NCBI GenBank assembly: GCA_030998225.1
Contig: JAPYXD010000754.1
Location: forward strand, 558,001-622,000
Direction of reading: 5' to 3'
From: Diplolepis rosae
Taxonomy: Eukaryota > Arthropoda > Insecta > Hymenoptera > Diplolepididae
Length of the DNA: 64,000 nucleotides
The notes under the pieces: generated by a model
Seen by the model: the letters and a program-made list of their open reading frames with translations, nothing else
Database searches by the model: none
Told to the model about the DNA's origin: nothing
Translations under genes and position numbers: made by a program
Part shown: piece after piece, positions 10,401 through 23,200 of the stretch
How positions within the stretch are numbered: position 1 is the first letter of the stretch
How the letters are laid out: each line of letters opens with the position of its first letter

Positions 10401-13400
10401 ATGAAAGACCTACCTACTGTGATGATCTATTTATTCTTGATTTTTCCCTGTTTTAAAGGTAATTATGAATATTTCTGCACTTAGGAAATTTGATTTCACA
10501 ATAAAAAATTTGAGAAAATTCAGACATTGAGCTCGATGAAATTTCTACCACAGAAGATAATTTTTTCTTAAGCAAGTACTGTACTTTTTCATACGTGGAA
10601 GTAGCTCTTCTTAATACAAAAAATTCATTTTATAAAGTCTACTCGAACTTCTATTTGAGAAAATTATATTTTTAATTATATGTAAATTGATAGATGGTTG
10701 AGTTTGAAATTTTCGCCACTGTCTACCTTATTAAAGGATAACCTCATTATCATGTACTCATAATACTAAAAATATAATAATATAATAATAAAAATATCTA
10801 TGCTTATCAGGTGTATTTTTGAATATTTCCAGAAAAAAAAGAAAAGTCTTGATGATAAATGTAATAAACAGTAATATAAATGTTAAAATGTTGCTGTTGG
10901 TTTTGATTTATAAAAAATGCGTTTCGAAATATAGTACTACACATTTAGTATTGATTGCAATAATAAATTGCGCAAAATTATACATACTGATTAATTGTAA
11001 TTATATAAAATTTTCATACATATTGTTTAAAAAATGGAGAATTTTACTTATCTACAGTAATATGTGAAATATCAAAATTTCCAAAAAAACTTATGCAATT
11101 TTAATGTTCGATAACCGACTTTACACCAAAATATTGAAAGCTCCAGATTGGGAAAATTAAATATTAAATTTTTCAAATATTTCAAGAAATTTTTCAATTC
11201 GAATACTGTAAAATTACACAATTAAGTAATGTTTCAATAATTGACCAATTATTGAAACATTAATTTGTAATTAAAGCCATCAAACTCATTGATTACTGTT
11301 CCAAATTCGAGCGTGCTTCATTTCCTAGTAGCGGGGGAAGAGGGGTCGATCGTCTGCTCGTTGTGGGGAACCGTGACGCGCTCGTATAAGGGAGGCCTTG
11401 TTACAGGGAATCTCGTTGTGGGGAATCTCGAGTATATCGGCATACGGCAAACAAAAAATATCTTGCCACCCATGGGCTGAAAAGTAAATTAGTGCCGCAT
11501 GTCTCGTCGAACGTCAGGTCTTCGCCCTTAATACACAATTTCACTGTTGCATATCATCTGAAGGGACTAAAAATTATCTAAATTCGTGACTTTAGCCCAG
11601 ATTGTTTTCGAATCATTATGAGAATTGCATTATTGAATTTTATTAACAATATTTCACCCATTCTCACATTGAAAAGCCTTGTTTTAGCTTGAAACATTGA
11701 ATTATGTAATTAAAAGAACCCAAGGACGAATTATTTACCTCAAAATCCACTTATTCATAAGAATAATTTATATAAGTAATAATTTGTTCTAGCCACACTG
11801 GGTGCATTGCCAGATGCAAGCACGAGAATTTCTCAAAATCAGGTTATGCATGCCACCGGGAACAACATAAACTCCTATGTATCTTTCCACAATCAACAAT
11901 CTTTTATTTGTGGCGGGGCTCGACTAGGTGTTGACCAAGTTTTAACTATTGAAATTTGTTTCGGAGAAATTCGCGATCATTATAGAAATATCTCCGCTAG
12001 GACTGCACCTTACTCAGGTGAACATTATACAGTTCACGGATATAAAACAGTGACAAAGGAATTATTTATCATAATCGTGAGTAGCCCTGCATTAAATTTT
12101 TAATTTTGAACGAAAATTTGGTTTACCTTGTTTTATATAAACTAAAAAAACGTTCATTAAGTCAATTAAATGTATTGACTTAACTGAATGTACTTCAAAG
12201 AAGCTAATATTTTCTGATTACGAAACAAAAGTCTTCTTTTACCAAGAAATTAAATCAATCAGAAAAAGTACTCATTGTAAGGACGTCTGTATTTAAAACA
12301 AATGCATTCGGCTATTGATTTCAAGCTGCAGGTAAAAAAAAATAATGAATATCGTTATTTTCATACTGATGATCTGAATGTTTCCCCACCGTCATGAAAA
12401 AATTCTAATGATCAGTATTTCTCTACTGAAGCTCAAAATTGGCGCGTACGTTATACCAGTATTATGCGTAACGGCATCGATAATAATGCGTGTCAGATGT
12501 AAAATTCTTATACTAAGGATTTTCAGTATGGAACGCAGAATCGGCAATTGTGATTGTCAGAAGTTTGAATATTGCCTCCAATATTGCAAACTGCGATGCC
12601 AAAGAATTCAAAGTTACTAATTATCATACTTTTTCCGCGCAAATGCAGCAGTTCAGATTCTGATAAGAGTTATGAAAATTCTGATATTCACTATTTTCTT
12701 TATTGCCTGTAAGAAAAATGTACACCCGAATTGATTACATATTTTCTTGGATAAATAATATGTGCTCTTGTTACTATCATTCATCACCAAGTAAATCTTT
12801 TATTGACTCAATGCATTAATTGATTCGTCCGTATTCAATTTCACGATTTAATTGCTTCAATCAATTGAAATTTACCTGATACAAGCACCTTTTTTCAATG
12901 TAAGCTTAATCTAATGCATTTTTTTAACAGAAAAATATTATTCTTTTATAGTTAAACGTACCAGAAGCTGACAGACAAGATGATGTAGCACTAACTTCTT
13001 TGGCAACGGAAAAATCAGTTCGAACCAGAGGAGGAGTAGTAGTTGGATATGTTGAGGTAAAAATACGCTTTTAATTTATAAAATAACACAATCCTGATAT
13101 GTAATAGGATACTTTTCCGACAGGTGTCTCATATTCAGTTTCAAAATTTGAAGGGTCTCTACCTGTGTGATCGCCTAGTTTCGAGTCATTTATCGTGAAA
13201 TTTTGTGAGAGAAATAATGAAGATTTTTCAGCAAATTTTACACTATCTCGTTCGTTTCTGATTTAATATTACGCAGTAGTTTTTTAGAATCGTAATTCAT
13301 TGTGGGTCTCTTTAGCGGGCTTTTGAATGGACCCTTCTTAAAATGGCAGTACAAACGGCTGCCACGATTTAGCCCGCGGTAGTCGTTTGAAACCTAAAAG

Positions 13401-14525
13401 CAAAATTTTTCATTACTTATGTGTAATTGAAGCTTATTCAGAATTTTTTAAAATGATGTTTCATAAACTTTATTTAATTGCTGTTAAAATGATTAAAATT
13501 TAGATGCATGCATATCGATTTTTCCGAATTTAAAACAATATGGAACATATTAATAACCTCGTACTTTGGTAATATGAAAAATCATAAACGTCATATTGTT
13601 TAGGGTTCAACAGGTCCTGTTAATAGAAATGTCGAGCGATTCAGTACGGAGAATTGGAAGCCCTATATTGAACTATATAGTTATAAAATGAGCGACAGCT
13701 TACCATTTTATGTTGTAAGTACATTCTAAGTTAAGAGCAAGTGAAAATAACTAGAATATTATAGTATTAGGAGTTATATAATCGAGTTTATACAATTGAT
13801 CGATTTCGTTTTACTCACGTATTCACCTCTGTAAAAAATATTTTAGGAATTATTCCGTGGTTTGTAACATTTAAATTTTTTTTGAAAATGTATCAGAATA
13901 AGTGAAAATATTTAACAGGGAAATTGATCAAACTTGTGTAATGAAAAATTACGAAATATCTGGGAAAAATCAAAATGTTGAATATTGAATGTTATTTTGG
14001 ATATAAAATTACACATTTGTTAATATAATAGGATTTTCGCTAGTATTGTCGTTTTCTTCGCCAAATTTAAGCGTTTATTACTATTAAAAAATGAAGGAAA
14101 TTACAGAAATGTATTGCGTTCCAACAAACATGTAATTTTTGTAAAATGTAATATGTTTAATGAAATGTGTAATATGTACAAAAACGTTTGAATGATATTT
14201 AAACATGAAATAAATACAATACAAAGATAGAATAAATATAGAAGTATTGTAAAATCTCTTTATTTCGAAATTCATGAATCATCTCATTTGTATGTTTTAG
14301 GGTAACCTTTTGTTCCAAAGCCAAAACCTTATAGGAATTGCTGAGAGGTATATAGGGACATATCCAGATGTGCGTTATCAGTTTACTTTGTTTCTACAAA
14401 TTTATGAAGAAGAAGCGAAAGTAGCTCGGGCGTTAAGAAGCGGTAAACTGAAAAGATTTGGTATGGAGCAATCTCGGTTATCATTCCTATGTTTCTCTCC
14501 CAGAAGCGGAGATGCACATGAGTGA
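10401..14525 (+). CDS. Copy 1: secreted, catalytically dead serine protease homologue
   Basis: Exons: 10401-10458, 11793-12076, 12952-13056, 13604-13714, 14301-14525. All introns are GT-AG and the joined frame is 783 nt (260 residues). Exon 1 encodes the signal peptide MKDLPTVMIYLFLIFPCFK, with cleavage likely after TLGA in exon 2. The next ATG upstream is followed at once by TGA, which fixes the start. S1-fold landmarks: SYVSFHNQQSFICGG, then VLTIEICF (His57 replaced by Ile, with the Cys42-Cys58 pair kept), ADRQDDVALTSL (Asp102 kept), GVVVGYVE (GWG strand), and YVGNLLFQSQNLIGIAE where GDSGGPLV...LVGI is expected (Ser195 lost). The IVGG activation site and the C-terminal Trp-Ile helix signature are absent. 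The protein should be secreted, single-chain and non-enzymatic; a decoy or binding role is inferred. An unrelated secreted fold cannot be excluded without a structure search. Confidence 0.78.
11300..11475. repeat. Fragment of repeat D in intron 1 of copy 1
   Basis: Contains GTGGGGAACC and GTGGGGAATC sub-repeats and then the tract AAAAATATCTTGCCACCC, which also closes the longer repeat D copies at about 36550 and 50830. The overlapping 63-codon frame is not supported as a gene. Confidence 0.4.
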
Positions 14526-14530
14526 AATCT

Positions 14531-14757
14531 GGTATGGGGCCATCTATATACTACGTGGAAACTTGGGGGGAGAGCGGAGGTGTCAGGCTACAATCCACGT
14601 GGACACACATTCCCCTAAATCTGCAAAAATGTATCGCGGCTTTTGGCCTCCTCGCTTTTGAAGACCAATAATATCTATATTTTTATCAAATACTTGGCGG
14701 GGGGGGGGGGGGGTAAAAAATGGTGTAAAATTGTCCACGTGGTATATGCATGGCCTC
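14531..14757. mobile_element. MITE family C behind copy 1, with a G15 run
   Basis: Left end GGGGCCATCTATATACTACG and right end CGTGGTATATGCATGGCC are imperfect inverted repeats. The element splits the sequence GGTAT...CAAGATTC that is continuous behind copies 0, 2 and 3. A 15-G run lies at about 14699-14713. A longer version with the same left junction is found behind copy 4 (57635-58055), so the 3' ends of copies 1 and 4 share ancestry. Confidence 0.65.
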
Positions 14758-14809
14758 TATCAAGATTCAAAAAGAAAAAACACTAGTTTTTGGATGGCAC
14801 CGGAGCATA

Positions 14810-15322
14810 ATAGTACATTATGTGCCTAGGTGCATAATGAGGGTTATTACGCGACGAGCGAGAATGCTCGCAGGAGATCGAAGCCGAGGCGCGATCAGTC
14901 CTGCGAGAATTTTACGCGAGTCTCGTAATTACCCGAATTGTGTGCTTTGGCGCATATTCTATTTTATGTGACTTCGGTGCGTATACGAGTTTTTATGCAT
15001 ACACTCGAATCTAATCTAGTATTCATCATGATTCTCGTCCATTGCACTTGATATTTCACGACTAGTTCCGGCCATTTTGATTTTCTCGATCATGTGTAGT
15101 AGTAGCGTATTGTAATAGAGCATGCACAGTTCAAATGTACAAGGCTTTGTCAGTACGGTACCAACACTGTACGAAGAATAAGAAGAAGAATATTACGCTC
15201 CGCTGTATAGTTATAGACACATGCGCAGTTAAATTTTCACATTACATTCCTCTGTATCGTAATACGCAACATTACGCTTCTCTCAACTGTAGCGTAAAGT
15301 TTACGCGCTGGAGGTACATAAA
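14810..15322 (+). mobile_element. Family A non-autonomous element, complete copy
   Basis: Starts near TACATTATGTGCCTAGG and ends near GCTGGAGGTACATAAAA, giving short imperfect terminal inverted repeats based on TTATGTGCC. The empty site is visible behind copy 2, where GGAACATAAAAGACC is continuous at about 30450. The interior has hairpin-prone tracts (GCGACGAGCG...) and a purine-rich AAGAAGAAG tract. It is non-coding; the short ORFs are not supported. Confidence 0.65.
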
Positions 15323-17082
15323 AGGCCTTTGTTCACAATCTAAAATTTCTCTATTTGTGCCCGCTTGATTTTATCATTAAACTTGTCTTCTTTATTTTAT
15401 AAATATTTTAATAGTAATGAACTTAATTTTTGTAATATAGACACTAAAAAATGTTTGTGTATCACATTTTATGTCGGAAATATATGACTCTTTTGAGAAT
15501 TCTAGCTTGTATGTTTGTTAAGCTTATTCTTCAACCAAAATAAAAAGACCAATGAAATCTGAAACTTTGAATTTCTCTACGCTGAATAAACATTATAGTT
15601 TCCATAGCTGCAAACATTTTGCTCTATGGCAGAAGAATAGTATTGCCTCGTTAAGAAAGGTTAAAGCTACTCGTACTGCACCAAACAGCTGTATAGATGC
15701 AAAAGCTGTGACTGATATAGTTGTTGCAACGATACCGATTCGTGTAGTTAAATGTAATAGTGGATACCTAACTGCTTACCCGGGTAGAAATTGAGACTCG
15801 ATTCTGGAAAGGTTTTCTAGATACTAACTAGTGCCTGTCAAGAAACTATGATAAATGCCTAAAAATTGATATTATTATTATTATTACTAAACATCAATTT
15901 CTGAATATGGACTTATCAGTATTTTTGGTCGAAATGTGGGTACTGGAAAGGTTCTGCACAGTTCCTAGACAGCCCGTATTACTTATAAGGTAATTAGATT
16001 TACACAAACACACACAATTTCTTACACTATAGTTTCAACGTTTACATTCCAAATAAAATTACTGATCTTAAGGAGTTTCGAAACTATTCCCATTTAAATC
16101 TAACGTTGCGGAATCGGTAACGCTAACCGTTAGCCCAATACCTGAAGTGAGTAAATTTTAATAATCTTAAGCCAATATCTTGAAAACTTCAGGTGCGAGA
16201 AAAAAATGTTCCCTACGAAAGTTATTGCGTTCTGGCGAGGAAACGCAAAGGAAATCATGACCAAGATATACACTACCGGTCAAAATTGTGGGACCACCTA
16301 TTTTTCGATGATTGCTTGAATTATCTTAATTTCAATTCTGTGAGTGATGGAATTTGTACTCTTAACAACGATGACAAGAGGCTTTGCTGGCTAGAAATTT
16401 ATGTATTAGTAGAAGCCCCTAAATTGAAACAGTAAGTTAAAAAGTCTCGTCCATAACCAGTTTAAAAAAGAGATGCTCGACTGATCGTTAAAAATGGAAA
16501 AAACTTCAAGGGCCCGCTCTGCCAGCGCCCGGAAACAGAAATCGAATCCTCGTTACACCAACGGTTGAAGACTTCATTAGTCTTTTAGAAAGACCTCGGA
16601 AAAGGAAGCGTTAAAATAAGTACGTCTCTTGATTCAAAGATTAAATTATTGTATCAAAGCTTGGCATGAATTGATTTCAGATAAAGTAACTCTAAAGTGG
16701 ATTAAAGGTGATAAAATACCCTTCAGGTTACCACTTATTCAAAGTACACTGTAAAAAATATCGGTAAAGTATAACTAACATATAATTTTTTATTAAAGGT
16801 GAAATATCGCATTCAGTCGATAATATAAATAACGTGATTTTGAAATTTATATTTCTACACGGATATGGTTGGTATCACTGAAGTAACGGTGCCTCTATAT
16901 ATTAATCAAATTTCAGAATTTTTTAGATTGCTTTTACTAATTAAACATTGCCAGGTATATAATCTTCGCAATTTTTAAACATTTTGGGCGTGCGAATAGT
17001 AGAAATGTTGCAATATTAGACATTCGACTCAAAGATACAAAACAAGAAGAGAATGTCCACGGCATCAATTAAACCGTTTCTC
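15323..17082. other. Intergenic region between copies 1 and 2
   Basis: No supported gene. Around 15600-16028 a segment of about 430 nt interrupts a flank that is continuous behind copy 3 (CATTATAGTTTAAACG near 44695); TATAGTTTC flanks both sides, consistent with an insertion. It holds an 80-codon frame (15552-15794) that I do not recognise. About 16390-16500 matches 46605-46690. At 16746 a 25-nt relic of MITE family E remains. Confidence 0.45.
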
Positions 17083-17091
17083 TATTTATAA
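17083..17091 (+). promoter_or_regulatory. TATA box of copy 2
   Basis: TATTTATAA, 201 nt before the copy 2 ATG. The upstream sequence (ACAAAACAAGAAG...ATTAAACCGTTTC) is shared only with copy 4, defining the even-copy promoter type. Confidence 0.6.
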
Positions 17092-17283
17092 TAAAAATTT
17101 ACTCTCCAGGATTTTTCGCATTATCACTGATACTCCTAAATGCCACGTTGGTGCCACACACCTAACATAAACTACGAGACCGTATGCGTGATTCGTGTAG
17201 ATAGCTATTGTTCGTGTTGAGTAAGGCAGCATACGTGTCACAATAATTTAGTCAAGTGTATTTCCATACAAATGCCATCAAGG

Positions 17284-20200
17284 ATGAAAGAACTAACTGC
17301 TGTAATGATCTATTTATTCTTGATTTTGACCTGTTCTAAAGGTAATCATGTGTGTTTCTGCATTTAAAAAATTTGTTTTTACAATCAAAAATTTAAGAAA
17401 ATTTAAGGATTTTTTAATCATTTTAAACAGTTGAAAGCATCTCTTTTTTCACAGAAAGATGATAAATTCGAAATTTAAATATTTTTGAAGGAAATTATAC
17501 TCAAAGTTTGAAGAATAAAATACATAAATACGTTATCAGTCATTACTAAAAGTTGATATAAATTTTATAAGATAAATACTGCACTGAGAAAAAAAGTTGA
17601 TTGTCCTATACCATTCGTGAGACTTTACCCTGGTACAATGTTAGAAATTAAGACACGATTCTAAAAAGGTACTGAAAAGATTTTCTAAATACTGACCAGT
17701 TGTTAACCCTGAGCTTAGGGGTTTGTTCACTCTGGGGTTAGCGGTGTGAACTCGGCTTTCGGATTAGATTACGCGGCCGAGGAAGAGCCAGGATTGAGAG
17801 GGAAGAGTGTACGTTTAACCTTATGTAGGACCTTCCGTGGGGGTGGCGAGAATTTTTCGGGCGATTCGTCGACCGGAATAAAAATTGTATCCCCGTCAGA
17901 GGGCTCAGCAATTGTCGACGAAAAAGTTCGATGGCTGTAGGCAGTTCCTTTACCGGTGGCTCGTTCAGGACCGGAATAGACGAGGTCCAAGAACGGACCT
18001 TAGGGGGAGCTAAAGGCGGAAGTTTGAAATACCTGGCGCTGCCTGACGTGGATGGGGGCGAGGGACGACGGACACGTCACGCTGGGGTGCCTGGGCGGTA
18101 GCCTGGCGTCGTTTCTTCTTCCTACGCTTCTTACTCAGGTGCTTCTGGGGTTTGCGGCGGCGTTTTCCCTGTTTCTGGGCCTCCGAGGTGGCGTAGCGCG
18201 GGATCCAAGCGCTGAATCGACGGTCGTGACCTCGCAGAGTCCGACGCCCGTCGATTCGCCAGGAATTCGAAGCGCGTTGGGGGAAGGAGCGCGGCGAACG
18301 AGTGCTAAATCGATGGTCGTGGCCCAGCAGGGCCCACGCCCAATCGACCATGAGGGCAACGCAAATCGACGGTTATGGCCCTAAAAGGTCCGACACCCGT
18401 CGACTTACCCGCTGTCCTCTTGACACCCGTTGAGTATGTATCACGAGTTTGACTGAAAATTCACGCACTGCACCACGCACGAATTCTATTTAAAATATTT
18501 GAAATTTAAATAAAATCAATTAAGTACAATATAACTGTTAAATTAATTAAGTAAAATATATGTATAAAAGTAAACTATGATACATATTAATGCATTTTTC
18601 AAAGGAATCCCCAGGCAAAGCAGATAAAATTTTAGTTTCAAAATAAAAATATTAAAATTTAATTTTGTAAAATTAATTAACCTTAAATTAAAAATCCAAG
18701 CCTAGGTATTGTTGGATATCAATCTTCAATTTCCACGTCCTTAAATAATTTGCAACTTATTTAAAAACGAAGGATGATACATACATTAAGTCTGAGAAAA
18801 TGCATTTTGGTTTATAGATTAGGGCCATATGTCTTACTTATCTGATCATTACTTTATTGACACTTTTTTTTCGTCCTTCGAATTTGTACACTAATTGAGA
18901 TATCAAGTTGAAACTTCAAGTAATTAAGTAAAAAGCACTAAGAAACGTTTATCTGCTTCTAAATATTTATAATTTTTAAAGAAAATAATTTCTAACAATA
19001 TTTTTTTGATAATTAAACATATTTTAGACCAGATAAACGTTTTTTACTGCTATTCTTTTATTTACCAAAAATAAGATAAGATATTGTAAGGTACACATAT
19101 AGACCCCTGTAGTATGACTATCATCCATACAAGGATGCAGCAGGCCTCCAGCATCCGACAGCATGTATCGCGCAGACTCCGCATCTCCCACCCGCGCAAG
19201 ACTATGTGAGTGGGGACAGATAATGGACCGAAGGCGATAGGGTAGGATGCTGAGCGAAAGAATGGAAGATGGAAGTCGAAGGCTCGTGGAGGATCCGTGA
19301 GCATCAGGAGAGTGCTTTGGATCCGTTCGACTGGTTCGAGGGTTAACTCTCTAAATCGAAAATCAAAATGACCGGAACTAGTCACGAAATATCAAGTGCA
19401 ATAGACGAGAATCATAATGAATACTAGATTAGATTCGAGTCTACGCATAAAAACTCGCATAGGCACCGAAGTCACATAAAATAGAATATGTGCCAATGCA
19501 CACAATTCGGGTAATTACGAGACTCGTCTAAACTGCTCGCAGGACTGATCGCGCCTCGGTTTCGTCTCGGCTGCGATCTCCGGCGAGCATTGTCGCTCGT
19601 CGCGTAATAACCCTCATTATGTGCCTTCGGCGCGTAAACTCGTTTTTTCGCTACAGTTGAGAGTAGCGCAATGTTGTGTATTGCGCTACAAAGGCATGTA
19701 ATGTGAAAATTGAACTGCGCATGTGCCTATAACCATACAGTGAAGCGTAATCTTCTTCTTATTCTTCTTCTTCTTCGTACAGCGTTAGCACCCTACTGAC
19801 AAGGCTTTGTACATTTGAACTGTGCATGCTCTATTACAACGCGCTACTACTACACAAGATTGATAAAATCAAAATGGCCGCGACTAGTCGCGAAATATCA
19901 AGTGTAATGACTAGCGCCGCAAAAAACTACAATACTAGATTAGATTCGAGTGTACGCATAAAAACTCGTATACGCACCGAAGTCACATAAAATAGAATAC
20001 GTGCCAATGCACACAATTCGGGAAATTACTAGACGATCGAACATTATTATAACTTATTATTATATACTATTATGTGGTAAAATAAAGGACACAATAGATA
20101 AGAAATTAAGTAGAAAAAAAAGGATAATAATTTTAATGAATATTTAGATAGGATTAATTAGAAAGCGGTACTACGTACAACCAATTCGATTCATCGACGA

Positions 20201-23200
20201 TTTAACGATAGGTGAAATTTAATGTAAGACGTAGGCTCTAAACAAAATATACAGTTTTAAAGGAATAAACGGAATCTTTGCTATTCCTCTCGTGCTGAAG
20301 AACCGTACTTGCAATAATTATAAAAAGTAAAAAGTTACAATATCAAATATTATTTGCATTTGTAAGTATTTCAACGCACAAATGGTAAGAATTACATGAA
20401 TCCTTAAAAAAAATTACCGAGTTGCAAAATAGGATCTTCTCACTTTCCAGGCAGAGAAATTATTTTTCAGGTCATCTAAAAATTACATGTAAATTATTGA
20501 TGCCTTCGACGATGATGCATAAATTACCTTAAATTCGATGATAAATAATATTTTAAAGATATATCATAACTTTTCTTTAAACTCGAACACTTAGTTGGAA
20601 TCAAATAAGTTTTTCTCTTATTCACTACAAATACTTTTACTCAATTAATCAAATTTAATATTCTCAATTTTAAATTCGACTTAACGTTCAAATTCATCTA
20701 TTCTCAAGCACTGATGCAAAATCTAGGTAAACTTTTTAAATTAAAATCATCTAAATTTGTTAGCTCACATATTTACTGAATGTAAGTAGTTTGTTATCAT
20801 ACTGCCAATCTCTAGAAAAACAAAACGTATGTGTAATAATACCATGAACATTCAAAAATTCGATAAAAAAAAAAAAAACTTGAAACACTATTTGCAGAAA
20901 GCGACAAAATGCGTTCGGTAAAGTAAACAACATATCTCATCATTTTTGACACAGAGGCGTCTTGATCAAGCTCATAAAGGCTGTTATTTTTTCTAAAACT
21001 TCGATAAAGTTAATTCAAATTTTCAATTTTTTAAATTTTACTTTTTGTCATGTCACAATTTTTGAAAAGTGAGACTCAATATTTTTTATTAAAAAAGATG
21101 TGTTGCATTGAAGTCTACGAATTGAAAGTAGATTTTCAGGATCTTGCTTAAAATTGCAAAAGATTAACAGTACCAATAGTATGTCTCTCAGCAGGAACAA
21201 AGTCGATGTACACAAGTTATTTTTCGCTCGCTTTTGATGCACTCAAAAGCGAACTTACGGTTTATATTATGGAAAAAATAGTATATTTCGTATTAAGTGG
21301 TGAAAGGCATATTTCAGCACAAAAGCGAATCAATACAAAATTTTACTGTTGCATATCATCTGAAGGGACTAAAAGTTATCTGAAATTCGTGACTCGAGCC
21401 CAGCTTGTTTTCGAATCACTATGAGAATTGCATTATTAAATTTTATTAACAATATTTCATCCATTCTCACAGTGAAAATCCTTGTTTTAGATTTAGATTT
21501 AGAGAGTATATAAGTAATAATTTGTTCTAGCCACACTGGGTGCTTTGCCTCGTCCAAGCACAAGCACTTCTCAAAATGAGGATATGCATGCCAGCGGGAG
21601 CAACATAAACTCCTATGTATCTTTATACAATCAACAATCTTTCATTTGTGGCGGGGCTCGACTAGGTGTTGACCAAGTTTTAACTATTGGAATTTGTTTT
21701 GAACAAATTCGCGATCATTATAGAAATATCTCCGCTAGGACTGCACCTTACCCAGGTGAACATTATACAGTTCATGGATATAAAACAGTGTCAAAGACAT
21801 TATTTATCATAATCGTGAGTAGCCTTGCATGAAATTTTTATTTGAAACGAAAATTTGGTTTACCTTTTTTTATATACACTAAGAAAACGTTCATTAAGTC
21901 AATTAAATGTATTGACTTGACTGAATGGACTTCAAAGAAGCTAATATTTTCTGATTATGAAACACAAGTTTTCTTATACCAAGAAATTTAATCAATCAGA
22001 AAAATTACTCATTATAAGGACGTATGTATTTAAAACAAATGCATTCGGCTATTGATTTCAAGCTGCAGGTAAAAAAAATAATGAATATCGTTATTTTCAT
22101 ACTGATGATCTTAATGTTTTCCCGCCGGCATGAAAAAATTCTAATGATCAGTATTTCTCTATCGAAGCTCAAAATTGGCGTGCGCCTTATACCATTATTA
22201 TTCTCAACGCTATCGCAAATAATGCGTGTCACCGGTCCTGCATTGGTTTCTTCCAAAATCGATCAGGGGGCCCTAGAATAGGCCACTGGGCGCGTCATCA
22301 GGTTGAGGATAGAGGGGCCCTATACCCAGGGTTACTGCTGAATACGGATACAAAACTAAATAAGCAGTCGCGGACAATGTTCCAGGGATGGTCTCGAAAG
22401 AATAACCCCTAAGCCAAGGTGTTAACTACCGTGCCGAGGGCTACATGGCACCAGGGAGTGGTGTCTCACACGGTGTCTCTAGGAAAACAGGCCACCTCCT
22501 AGAATATTGAGGCCTTACCCCTGCATGCGGAGCTCTACAGGGGCGGACCGAATACTTCCCTAGCTAATCGTGGGACCAATCATGGAGAATTACTATTTAA
22601 ATGAAACGATGTGTGAAGAGTTGTTTGGAGGGGAGTTAGACATGACGGAGGAGACGCCGGATCCGTTTGAGACCGATAAGTCCCAGATACGGCAGTACCG
22701 GGACTGGCTTCACGAGCGGAACGAGAAGTGGTTGGAGATCCTCAAGAAGGTAGAATCGGCCCTGGAGAAGATGGAGAGCTTATCCAGGAACAAGACCAGC
22801 TACCATCCTGCGTGAACTTAAGAAGCGCGTCAACCCTGACGAACTGGGCAAAACAGTCCAGGGAGTCAGGGAGACGCTCTCCAAGGATTTGCTAGTGGAA
22901 TTGAAATGTTCCACAAAAAACAGAGAGAGGCTCGACACTGTCTTTAGAGAGGTGGTTGGAGCCAGGAGGACGGTCCGCCATCTCATCCCTAGGATCGCGG
23001 TCGAGATCGCCGACCTGGATCCAACCATTGAAGCGGAGGACGTCCAGGTTGCCGTCAGGAGCTACTTCGACCAAGGACTGGAACTGGAGCTAAGGGTGTC
23101 TTTAAGTAAGACACCCTATAGAGGAAACCGGAATGACCACATACCGGGGATTATGTGCTGTGCGGCCTTTCGGGAGGCAGTCTCGAATAGGAAACAGAAG

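Noticed and set aside
15552..15794. 80-codon frame between copies 1 and 2 (ends GYLTAYPGRN)
   Set aside because: It begins in sequence shared with other non-coding flanks, crosses an insertion border, and has no recognisable motif or conserved partner in the window.
16193..16435. 80-codon frame with a Tc1-like CACTACCGGTCAAAATTGTGGGACC tract nearby
   Set aside because: The end of the frame is a non-coding repeat also found at 46605, and no second terminal repeat or transposase was seen to support a Tc1 element.
18010..18384. Overlapping ORFs on both strands in the GC-rich insert as protein genes
   Set aside because: Open frames on both strands follow from high GC and few stop codons; no domain is recognised.
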